A stretch of 6,535 nucleotides of DNA, from NCBI GenBank assembly GCA_902476665.1, contig CABSEO010000113.1, forward strand, positions 1-6,535, given 5' to 3'. Positions 1 to 5,836 of the stretch are shown piece by piece. Both the position numbers and the translations under genes were made by a program. Every line of letters starts with the position of its first letter. Within the stretch, counting starts at the first letter, position 1. The DNA is from an uncultured Emergencia sp. (lineage in GTDB: Bacteria; Bacillota; Clostridia; Peptostreptococcales; Anaerovoracaceae). The notes below the pieces were generated by a model. The model did not search any database, was not told where the DNA came from, and was given only the letters and a program-made list of their open reading frames with translations.

Positions 1-712
1 CTTCTTCGTTGAAGAAACGTTCTCTCTGTACACGAGTCATGTAAAGAATATCCAGTTCGCTCATGGCATCTTCAAGTCTCTCAACTTCTTTCCATTCAGC
101 GCCTGCAGCATTCATCTTTTCTTTTACGTAATCAGGAACCTGCAGTTCATGAGGAGAGATAAGTACAAATCGGATTCCTTCATATCTGAGCATTGCTTCA
201 ATAAGGGAGTGTACGGTTCTGCCGAACTTCAGGTCACCGCAGAGACCGATGGTCATATTATTCAGTCTGCCTTTCTTTCTCTTGATGGTCAGAAGGTCAG
301 TCAGAGTCTGAGTCGGATGGAAATGTCCGCCGTCACCACCATTGATGATAGGAACGGTAGTTCTCTGAGAAGCTACAATCGGAGCACCTTCCTTTGGATG
401 ACGCATTGCGATAATGTCGGCATAGCAGCCTACTGTTCTGATTGTGTCACTTACGCTTTCACCTTTTGCTGCAGAGCTGGAGCTTGCCTCTGAGAATCCA
501 AGAACGCTTCCGCCCAGTTCCAGCATAGCGGCTTCAAAGCTGAGTCTGGTTCTGGTGCTCGGTTCGAAGAACAGAGTTGCCAGTTTTTTGTGAGCGCAGA
601 TGTCTTCATAAGCACTGTGGTTTTCCACAATGTCGTCTGCGACAGCGATAAGCTGATCGATTTCTTCCACGGATAAGTCGGTAATGTTGATAAGATTTCT
701 GATTTCGCTCAT
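1..712 (-). CDS. pyrB: Aspartate carbamoyltransferase catalytic subunit, partial (3' end beyond window)
   Basis: Catalyses carbamoyl phosphate + L-aspartate to N-carbamoyl-L-aspartate, the committed step of pyrimidine synthesis, in the cytosol. The visible 237 residues are the N-terminal three quarters of a protein that is usually about 305 residues. They contain the carbamoyl-phosphate loop [12 protein letters not shown] (residues 49-60; STRT at 52-55), the KGES loop with K83 that reaches into the neighbouring subunit's active site, R104, the HPTQT motif (132-136) and [12 protein letters not shown] (159-170), which opens the aspartate domain. The start is the ATG at 712, directly abutting the pyrE stop (TAAATG), with a GGGAG ribosome binding site inside the end of pyrE. 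It is the last visible gene of the operon. Whether a regulatory pyrI follows cannot be seen. The family assignment is secure; the gene runs off the left edge. Confidence 0.97.
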   Translation of the reverse strand, partial: MSEIRNLINITDLSVEEIDQLIAVADDIVENHSAYEDICAHKKLATLFFEPSTRTRLSFEAAMLELGGSVLGFSEASSSSAAKGESVSDTIRTVGCYADIIAMRHPKEGAPIVASQRTTVPIINGGDGGHFHPTQTLTDLLTIKRKKGRLNNMTIGLCGDLKFGRTVHSLIEAMLRYEGIRFVLISPHELQVPDYVKEKMNAAGAEWKEVERLEDAMSELDILYMTRVQRERFFNEE

Positions 713-1338
713 TTATTTGTCTCCCTTCATCCATCCCTCATCAGAAGGATTATCTCTAAACTTTAAAATTCTTTCTTTATCACTTTCCTTGATATAGCCG
801 GTTTCAGCCGCAACTTCCACCAAAGTGTCAAGGTCACATAGACTTACATTTTTTACCTGATGCTCTTTGAAGCGATCCAGACCTTTTTTCATGCCGTATG
901 TAAAGATGCTGGCAATGCCGAGAACTTCGGCCCCTGCACTACGGAGCACTTCCACTGTGTCCACAGCGGATCCTCCTGTGGAAATCAGGTCTTCGATAAC
1001 GACTACTTTCTGTCCCGGCAGTAATTTGCCTTCAATCTGATTGGTTCTACCGTGATCTTTTGCAGAGCCTCTGACATATCCCATCGGGATATTCATCAGA
1101 TGTCCCACGATGGCCGCGTGGGCTATTCCTGCGGTACTGGTACCCATAACCACCTCACAGTCAGGATAATGTTCCCTGATGGTGGCAACGAGACCTTCTT
1201 CCACCTTGATTCTCACTTCCGGAGCTGTCAGGGTCAGCCTGTTGTCGCAGTAGATAGGGCTTTTGATGCCGCTTGCCCATGTGAACGGTTCTTCCGGCCG
1301 CAGAAAAACTGCTTCAATGGACAGAAGTCTGTTTTCAT
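713..1338 (-). CDS. pyrE: Orotate phosphoribosyltransferase with a frameshifted 5' end
   Basis: Transfers phosphoribose from PRPP to orotate to give OMP. The conserved protein is read from about 1327 to the stop at 713: FTWASGIKSPIY, with the PRPP-contacting lysine at position 26 of the restored protein, the catalytic loop KDHGR (94-98) and the PRPP motif VVVIEDLISTGGS (112-124). The only ATG with a ribosome binding site (GGAGG at 1350-1346, 7 bases away) is at 1338, and it opens the wrong frame, ending at TGA 1236-1234 after 34 codons. The PyrE frame has a TGA just upstream and no ATG, GTG or TTG before GTG 1216; starting there would give 167 residues lacking the first 41, including K26. One added base near the ATG gives 208 residues starting MKNRLLSIEAVFLRP, a normal length for this clostridial/Bacillus-type PyrE. 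As written, the gene is broken. I read it as a real pyrE with a point indel or a sequence error. Confidence 0.9.
1327..1338 (-). other. Probable single-base deletion site at the pyrE start
   Basis: The indel can be localised. Translation of the PyrE (-1) frame already gives family-like sequence LLSIEAVFLRP from about base 1326 onward, so the missing base must lie between the ATG (1338-1336) and there. The A4 run (minus strand 1335-1332) directly after the ATG is the most natural place; A5 would read MKNRLLSIEAV. An insertion a few bases later, giving MKTDLLSIEAV or MKTELLSIEAV, fits equally well. No canonical -1 ribosomal slippery heptamer is present in this short interval. Confidence 0.75.
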
Positions 1339-1358
1339 ATCAGTTCCTCCAATCTATG

Positions 1359-2057
1359 TTAACCTAAAAATTCTTTGCAGACTCTTTCATATGCTGCTAC
1401 AGGATCTTCCGCTTTTGTAATTGGACGACCCACTACAATATAGTCAGACCCAAGTTCTCTTGCTTTTTCCGGGGTAGTGACTCTGACCTGATCCCCTTTA
1501 TCACCGTCAGCAAAGCGTACTCCCGGAGTTACAGTAAGAAAGCCTTCTCCGCAGGACTCATGAATTTTTCCTGCCTCCAGTGGAGAACATACTACACCGT
1601 CAAGGCCGGACTCTTTTGCATTCTGTGCATACTTGATTACTACCTTGTCTAATTCTTCGCTGATTAAAAGTTCTTTCTGCATTCTTTCCTGGCTGGTGGA
1701 AGTCAACTGAGTGACCGCAATCAGAAGAGGACGGCTTCCGTCTTCTCTGGTCAATCCGCGCAGCGCTGCCTCCATCATATCTCTGGTTCCTGCTGCATGC
1801 AGATTGCACATATCGACATCCAGTCTGGAGAGAGCCGCCATGGCTTTTTCTACAGTGTTTGGAATGTCGTGAAGTTTCAGATCCAGAAAGATCTGATGAC
1901 CTCTTTCTTTAATTTCTTTTACAATGGCAGGACCTTCGCTGTAGAACAGCTCCATACCTATTTTCACATAAGGTTTTTTACCGGAAAATTTGTCTAAGAA
2001 CTCCAGTGTTGCTTCCTTTGAAGGGAAGTCGCAGGCGATAATGACGTCTTTTGCCAT
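1359..2057 (-). CDS. pyrF: Orotidine 5'-phosphate decarboxylase
   Basis: Decarboxylates OMP to UMP, the last step of the pathway, in the cytosol as a dimeric TIM barrel. The 232 residues match the length of the bacterial class I family (about 230-240). Visible landmarks are IACDFPS at the N-terminus (D10), VKIGMEL (31-37), the catalytic signature DLKLHDIPNTV (59-69; D59, K61, D64) and the phosphate-binding C-terminal VVGRPIT segment. The start is ATG 2057 with a strong AAGGAGAG ribosome binding site 6 bases upstream (2071-2064). It lies 16 bases after the pyrD stop and 20 bases before the pyrE ATG, so it is co-transcribed with both. Nothing unusual is seen. Confidence 0.98.
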   Translation of the reverse strand: MAKDVIIACDFPSKEATLEFLDKFSGKKPYVKIGMELFYSEGPAIVKEIKERGHQIFLDLKLHDIPNTVEKAMAALSRLDVDMCNLHAAGTRDMMEAALRGLTREDGSRPLLIAVTQLTSTSQERMQKELLISEELDKVVIKYAQNAKESGLDGVVCSPLEAGKIHESCGEGFLTVTPGVRFADGDKGDQVRVTTPEKARELGSDYIVVGRPITKAEDPVAAYERVCKEFLG

Positions 2058-2073
2058 GATTTTCTCTCCTTCC

Positions 2074-2985
2074 TTATTTTACAATTCCAATAATATCTGA
2101 AAGTTTTTTGATACCCAGTTCTTCACAAAGGGCAGGCAGTTCTTCAATAATTTCTCTACAGGCATAAGGATTAACCAGATTGGCCGCACCTACCTGTACG
2201 GCGGTAGCACCTGCCATCATCATTTCTATCACATCCCTTGCCGAAGATACGCCGCCCATGCCGATAACCGGAATCTTTACTGCATTGGCTACCTGATACA
2301 CCATACGGACTGCCACTGGGAAAATAGCAGGGCCGGAGAAACCGCCCATCTTATTGGCGATAACCGGTTTCCTGGTCTTAATATCTATTCTCATTCCCAG
2401 CAGCGTGTTAATCAGACTGAGACCGTCGGCTCCGGCATCTTCACAGGAGCAGGCGATTTCTACAATGTCTGTTACGTTAGGGCTCAGCTTGATATAGACA
2501 GGTTTTCTAGTCACTTTTTTAACTGCAGCGGTGACTTCTGCCGCGCTCTCCGGGCATACACCGTAGGCCATGCCTCCGTTATGAACATTGGGACAGCTTA
2601 CATTGACCTCGATGATGCCTACTTGTTCTTCTTTATCCATAGCTGCGGCGCAGTCTACATATTCATCCAGAGAAAACCCGCTGATATTGGCAATGACCGG
2701 TTTTTTGTAAATTTTTGCAAGCTCGGGAAGCTCCTGCTCACAGACGGCTTTCAGTCCGGGATTCTGCAGACCTACCGAGTTGATCATACCCATGGGACAC
2801 TCTGCAATGCGTGGCAGAGGGTTTCCAAGACGAGCCTGGCGGGTGGTTCCCTTAAAAGAAATGGAACCTAAAATATTAATATCGTAAATTTCAGCGAACT
2901 CTTTGCCATATCCAAAGGTGCCGCTGGCGGGAATCACCGGATTATCCAGGGTCAGACCGCTCAAGTTTACTCTTAAATCTACCAT
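2074..2985 (-). CDS. pyrD: Dihydroorotate dehydrogenase, class 1B catalytic subunit
   Basis: Oxidises dihydroorotate to orotate with FMN. As a class 1B enzyme it passes electrons through PyrK to NAD+, which fits an anaerobe because neither quinone nor fumarate is needed. The 303 residues have the class 1 TIM-barrel pattern: PASGTFGYG (19-27), FKGTT with K45, the catalytic-base segment VNVSCPNVHNGG with C131 (class 1 enzymes use Cys rather than Ser), YIKLSPN (164-170), the FMN phosphate loops GGFSGPAI (214-221) and GMGGV (242-246). There is no N-terminal membrane extension such as class 2 enzymes carry. The ATG at 2985 overlaps the pyrK stop by 7 bases and has an AAGGAGG ribosome binding site (2999-2993), so it is probably translationally coupled to pyrK, its partner subunit. 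Confidence 0.98.
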   Translation of the reverse strand: MVDLRVNLSGLTLDNPVIPASGTFGYGKEFAEIYDINILGSISFKGTTRQARLGNPLPRIAECPMGMINSVGLQNPGLKAVCEQELPELAKIYKKPVIANISGFSLDEYVDCAAAMDKEEQVGIIEVNVSCPNVHNGGMAYGVCPESAAEVTAAVKKVTRKPVYIKLSPNVTDIVEIACSCEDAGADGLSLINTLLGMRIDIKTRKPVIANKMGGFSGPAIFPVAVRMVYQVANAVKIPVIGMGGVSSARDVIEMMMAGATAVQVGAANLVNPYACREIIEELPALCEELGIKKLSDIIGIVK

Positions 2986-3707
2986 TTGATTTCCTCCTTG
3001 TACAGCACAGGTCCATCTTTGCAGATACGCTTGTATCCATATTTTGTTTCGCAGGTGCAGCCCATACAGGCTCCGAAACCACAGGCCATTCTGGCTTCAA
3101 AGCTGAACTGGCCGGCCGGAGCTTTGTCATAAACAGCTTTCAGCATAGGCTCAGGACCGCAGGTATAGATGTAATCAAAATCAAGATCTTTCATGGCATC
3201 GGTGACAAAGCCCTTGACACCTGTCGAGCCATCTGCTGTGGTAATCACAGGAGTAATTCCCAGTGCTTTGAATTCTTCTGTTAAAATGACGTCTTCCTGA
3301 GTGTTGAAGCCAATGACAACCTGAGGGATAACGTTCTGATGAACCAGTGCTTCGGCGAGTCCGTAGAGAGGCGGCACACCGATGCCTCCGCCTACCAGTA
3401 AAGGTTTTTCTCCAGACTTTAAAATATCAAAGCCATTTCCTAGCGGCATAAGTACATCGAAGATGTCGCCTTTTACAGCCTGGGAAAGGTATTTGGTCCC
3501 TTCGCCCACAACTTTGAACAGGATAGTGATGGCATCAGTTCCATAGCTGCAGATGGAGATGGGTCTCCTCAGATAAAATCCGTCCAGTCGGATATTAACA
3601 AACTGACCGGGAGCGCTGACTTCGCTGCAGTCTCCTGACAGAGTCATGGCGAAAATTCCTTTTGTAATTTCTTTGATGCAGTCTACTTTAAGCAGTTGTC
3701 TCTTCAT
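2979..3707 (-). CDS. pyrK: Dihydroorotate dehydrogenase electron-transfer subunit
   Basis: FAD and [2Fe-2S] subunit that carries electrons from PyrD's FMN to NAD+. With the ATG at 3707 it has 242 residues. From N- to C-terminus there are: a ferredoxin-reductase beta-barrel with the flavin motif RRPIS (47-51), GEGTKYL (68-74), the NAD-domain loop GGGIGVPPLY (106-115), CGPEPML (183-189), and the cluster cysteines C209-x4-C214-x2-C217-x11-C229 near the C-terminus. I chose ATG 3707 because GGAGAG (3720-3715) sits 7 bases upstream and the protein then begins MKRQLLKV. A TTG at 3725 in the same frame would add six residues but would place the ribosome binding site inside the gene. It overlaps the end of pyrC by 20 bases and the start of pyrD by 7, consistent with tight coupling. 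Confidence 0.97.
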   Translation of the reverse strand: MKRQLLKVDCIKEITKGIFAMTLSGDCSEVSAPGQFVNIRLDGFYLRRPISICSYGTDAITILFKVVGEGTKYLSQAVKGDIFDVLMPLGNGFDILKSGEKPLLVGGGIGVPPLYGLAEALVHQNVIPQVVIGFNTQEDVILTEEFKALGITPVITTADGSTGVKGFVTDAMKDLDFDYIYTCGPEPMLKAVYDKAPAGQFSFEARMACGFGACMGCTCETKYGYKRICKDGPVLYKEEIKW

Positions 3708-4968
3708 ATTTAATCTCTCCTTCAACCATGGTCATCATAACTTTGCCGCTGACCTGCCAGCCTTCAAAAGGTGTTGCCTTTCCCATGCTGATAAAATCAG
3801 CAGAATTGATAGCCCACTCTCTGTTTAAGTCCAGTATAGCAAGGTCAGCTGGGGCGCCGTCTTCCACATAGCCACCTGCAAAGCCAAATCGCTTTCTTGG
3901 ATTGACAGACATCAGTTCAATGAGTTTTTCCAGGGAAATGACCCCTTTTTTCACTAAATGTGTATATAATATCGGGAAACTGGTTTCCAGGCCTACGATA
4001 CCAAAGGCACTGCCGGATAATCCCTTTGATTTTTCTTCTTTGCTGTGGGGAGCGTGGTCGGTAGCGATCATATCAATGGTACCGTCCTGAATACCCCGGA
4101 TAAGAGCCTCCTTGTCTTGTTCTGAGCGGAGAGGAGGGTTCATTTTGAAACGGCCGTCCTCTTTCAGATCCATATCGCAGAGTACCAGATAGTGAGGTCC
4201 TGTTTCGCAGGTCACATCGACCCCGCGGGCTTTTGCCTGTCTGATGATATCTACGGTTTCTTTTGTAGAAATATGGCATACATGATAACTGCACCCGGTC
4301 TTTTCTGCCAGCTTTACATCCCGGGCAACCTGTCCCCATTCGCTTTCAGAGCAGATGCCTTTATGACCGTGAACCCTTGCATATTCACCCTGGTGAATGT
4401 AACCTCCATTGAGCAGAGATTCATCTTCGCAGTGTGCCACGATGAGTTTTCCGAGTGATTTTGCCCTCACCATGGCTTCTTCCATCAGTTCTCCAGTCTG
4501 TACCCCTTTGCCGTCGTCAGAAAAGGCACAGACATAAGGAGCCATGGTGTCCATATCAGAAAGCCTGCTGCGGCCGTCCTGTTTTTTTGTAATAGTGCCG
4601 TACGGAATTGTTTTTACCTGAGCATCTTTCTCAATGATGTCAAGCTGCACCTGCAAAGAATCCATGTCAGAGGGAACCGGCTTCAGATTGGGCATAGGGC
4701 ATACACAGGTATAGCCTCCTTTTGCCGCTGCAGCAGTGCCGCTTCTGATAGTTTCCTTATAAAAAAAACCAGGCTCCCGTAAATGTACATGTACATCGGT
4801 GAAACCCGGAATAATCAATCTATCAGTACAGTCAATGATTCTGTCTGTATGGTTCAAATTCAAAGAATTAAGAGAGTCAACAAAAACTTTACCATTAGAA
4901 ACAAAAACGTCTTTTTTTACAAATCCAAGAGGTGTGAAAATCATACCGTTTTTTAATAAAGTTGTCAT
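3688..4968 (-). CDS. pyrC: Dihydroorotase, class I
   Basis: Zinc amidohydrolase that interconverts carbamoyl-aspartate and dihydroorotate. The 426 residues match the class I (Bacillus-type) length. Visible are the metal-binding signature GFTDVHVHLREPG (55-67; H60, H62), PMPN (91-94), the bridging aspartate region FSDDG (149-153), H179 in VAHCED, H232 in CHIST, the substrate loop NPPLR (277-281) and the catalytic D304 in ATDHAPH. The start is ATG 4968 with AAAGGAG eight bases upstream. It is the first gene of the operon, 124 bases downstream of the cvpA-like gene and behind a good promoter. Its first roughly 170 bases are noticeably more AT-rich than the rest of the gene, and it contains an A7 run (codons 17-19) and a U8 run within PGFFYKE; the frame is intact through both. 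Confidence 0.98.
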   Translation of the reverse strand: MTTLLKNGMIFTPLGFVKKDVFVSNGKVFVDSLNSLNLNHTDRIIDCTDRLIIPGFTDVHVHLREPGFFYKETIRSGTAAAAKGGYTCVCPMPNLKPVPSDMDSLQVQLDIIEKDAQVKTIPYGTITKKQDGRSRLSDMDTMAPYVCAFSDDGKGVQTGELMEEAMVRAKSLGKLIVAHCEDESLLNGGYIHQGEYARVHGHKGICSESEWGQVARDVKLAEKTGCSYHVCHISTKETVDIIRQAKARGVDVTCETGPHYLVLCDMDLKEDGRFKMNPPLRSEQDKEALIRGIQDGTIDMIATDHAPHSKEEKSKGLSGSAFGIVGLETSFPILYTHLVKKGVISLEKLIELMSVNPRKRFGFAGGYVEDGAPADLAILDLNREWAINSADFISMGKATPFEGWQVSGKVMMTMVEGEIKYEETTA

Positions 4969-4976
4969 CTGCCAGG

Positions 4977-4983
4977 CTCCTTT
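4977..4983 (-). promoter_or_regulatory. pyrC ribosome binding site
   Basis: AAAGGAG on the minus strand, 8 bases before the pyrC ATG. It supports ATG 4968 as the start. Its first A lies at the edge of an AU-rich potential hairpin in the leader. Confidence 0.85.
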
Positions 4984-5013
4984 CTTATATACTCGATAAG
5001 ATATAAAACTTAT
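4983..5013 (-). promoter_or_regulatory. AU-rich pyrC leader with alternative hairpins
   Basis: In the leader the central CTTAT (5000-4996) can pair with an upstream ATAAG (5013-5009) or with a downstream ATAAG (4988-4984). A third option pairs TTTTATAT (5008-5001) with ATATAAGA (4990-4983), touching the ribosome binding site. All stems are almost pure AU and weak, so a regulatory role is speculative. No PyrR-type binding loop and no terminator stem with a U-run is visible. Confidence 0.25.
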
Positions 5014-5032
5014 TTTTGCTCAAATCTTCAAT

Positions 5033-5061
5033 ATATTATCATGGAATTGCATGCCTGTCAA
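5033..5061 (-). promoter_or_regulatory. Sigma-A type promoter of the pyr operon
   Basis: Minus strand: -35 TTGACA (5061-5056, perfect consensus), 17-base spacer, -10 TAATAT (5038-5033) preceded by TGA, which provides an extended -10 TG. Transcription would start near 5027-5025, giving an mRNA leader of about 58 bases before pyrC. AT-rich sequence (AAATATTTTT) lies upstream of the -35. The spacing and -35 match make this the most convincing promoter in the window. Confidence 0.85.
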
Positions 5062-5092
5062 TATATTTGGAGAATCCTAAGCAAAAATATTT

Positions 5093-5749
5093 TCAGCTGA
5101 AGAGATCCCGCAACAGAATCAGGAGCACATTATTGTCATAAAACAGCTTGGCAATGCGTGAATCATCAATGGCTGCCGATATGGCATCTGTCAGATCCGG
5201 CCAAAGCAGGCTTAGCAGGGGAACCAGCAGGGCAAAGAACAGCAGCGACAGAATCAGGCCTCTTGCCAAGCCGAAGAGGAATCCCAGAAAACCGTCGATA
5301 AACCCTGCTGCACCGTCATTATACCTGCGGGAAAACAGATGAACAATGAGGAAACAGACCGCTTTAATGCACAGAACCACTGTCAGAAAAGCAAGTACCG
5401 TCATAAGCGCCGAAGTAATGGAAGCGGCAGTATCGTAACTGAGTGTCTGCGTTCCATCAACGGAGAAGCTGCTGAACAGATCGGGCAGGGCACGGTAAAC
5501 GCTGCTTTCTTCTATGGAGGTCTGCACATGGGCTTTGATGGAGCTAAGAAAAAAATCATCAAGTTCTGTGTAGTCCGTCAGTATATCTTTCATTTTACCG
5601 CAAAAAATAAACCCTGCAGCAACACATATGAACCATTGCATAAAACTTGCCACAGTCAGGGCAAGGCCTCTCCGCGCGCCCAGTATAGTAGAAGCAAGAA
5701 GAATTGCGATTACAACAATATCCATTATCAGGCCAGTTCCAGATTCCAT
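5093..5749 (-). CDS. CvpA-family integral membrane protein
   Basis: Probable inner-membrane protein of the CvpA (colicin V production) family; its molecular function is not established here. The 218 residues contain about four hydrophobic segments: roughly 8-24, 32-51, 112-138 and 154-183. A more polar stretch (52-110), possibly extracytoplasmic, separates the second and third. Family-like features are the ARRG after the first segment (25-28) and the Gly-rich FIDGFLGFLFGLARG (150-164) leading into the last. I chose ATG 5749 because AAAGGA lies just upstream; an ATG at 5767 would add six residues without a good ribosome binding site, and an ATG at 5725 would also fit the family's usual N-terminus. 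It points the same way as pyrC, 124 bases upstream, with no clear terminator between, so some read-through is possible. Confidence 0.8.
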   Translation of the reverse strand: MESGTGLIMDIVVIAILLASTILGARRGLALTVASFMQWFICVAAGFIFCGKMKDILTDYTELDDFFLSSIKAHVQTSIEESSVYRALPDLFSSFSVDGTQTLSYDTAASITSALMTVLAFLTVVLCIKAVCFLIVHLFSRRYNDGAAGFIDGFLGFLFGLARGLILSLLFFALLVPLLSLLWPDLTDAISAAIDDSRIAKLFYDNNVLLILLRDLFS

Positions 5750-5790
5750 TTCGTTTCCTTTCCGCATAGCTTCTTGTTTTCTTCATATAT

Positions 5791-5819
5791 ATATTACAGG
5801 AAATATGATGAAAAAGCAA
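5791..5819 (-). promoter_or_regulatory. Probable promoter of the cvpA-like gene
   Basis: Minus strand: TTGCTT (5819-5814), 17-base spacer, TAATAT (5796-5791). The -10 hexamer and spacing are the same as at the pyrC promoter, but the -35 is weaker. Expected transcript start is near 5784, about 35 bases before ATG 5749. The element lies within the 87-base gap between two divergent genes. Confidence 0.5.
5804..5809 (+). promoter_or_regulatory. Possible -10 element of the divergent plus-strand gene
   Basis: TATGAT matches five of six consensus bases and would place the transcript start about 20 bases before ATG 5837. The matching -35 region (TTCATA at 5782-5787, 16-base spacer) is poor, so this is only a candidate. 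It lies inside the spacer of the opposing cvpA-side promoter, so the two could interfere. Confidence 0.25.
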
Positions 5820-5836
5820 TAAGAGGAGAGTGGAGA

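Noticed and set aside
149..493. Plus-strand open frame of 114 codons
   Set aside because: It lies entirely opposite pyrB, whose protein is strongly conserved; it has no family-like features and is a shadow frame.
713..1216. Start of pyrE at GTG 1216
   Set aside because: No ribosome binding site precedes it, and it would remove 41 conserved residues including the PRPP-binding lysine.
1052..1420. Plus-strand open frame of 122 codons spanning the pyrE start
   Set aside because: Antisense to pyrE, the pyrF end and their junction; no ribosome binding site or recognisable motif was found, so it is not evidence for an antisense gene.
4751..4758. A8 run on the plus strand (U8 in pyrC mRNA), considered as a phase-variable tract or slippage site
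   Set aside because: The pyrC frame is intact through it (PGFFYKE fits the family). A housekeeping gene is an unlikely target for phase variation, and the Phe-Phe codons explain the run.
4914..4920. A AAA AAA heptamer in the pyrC frame, considered as a programmed -1 frameshift signal
   Set aside because: Full-length PyrC is in the zero frame; no stimulatory stem-loop or useful -1 product was seen, and AT-rich 5' ends often contain such runs.
5085..5100. TCAGCTGA palindrome followed by an AT-rich stretch at the end of the cvpA-like gene, considered as a terminator
   Set aside because: The stem is too short and no hairpin followed by a continuous U-run forms; I do not call a terminator.
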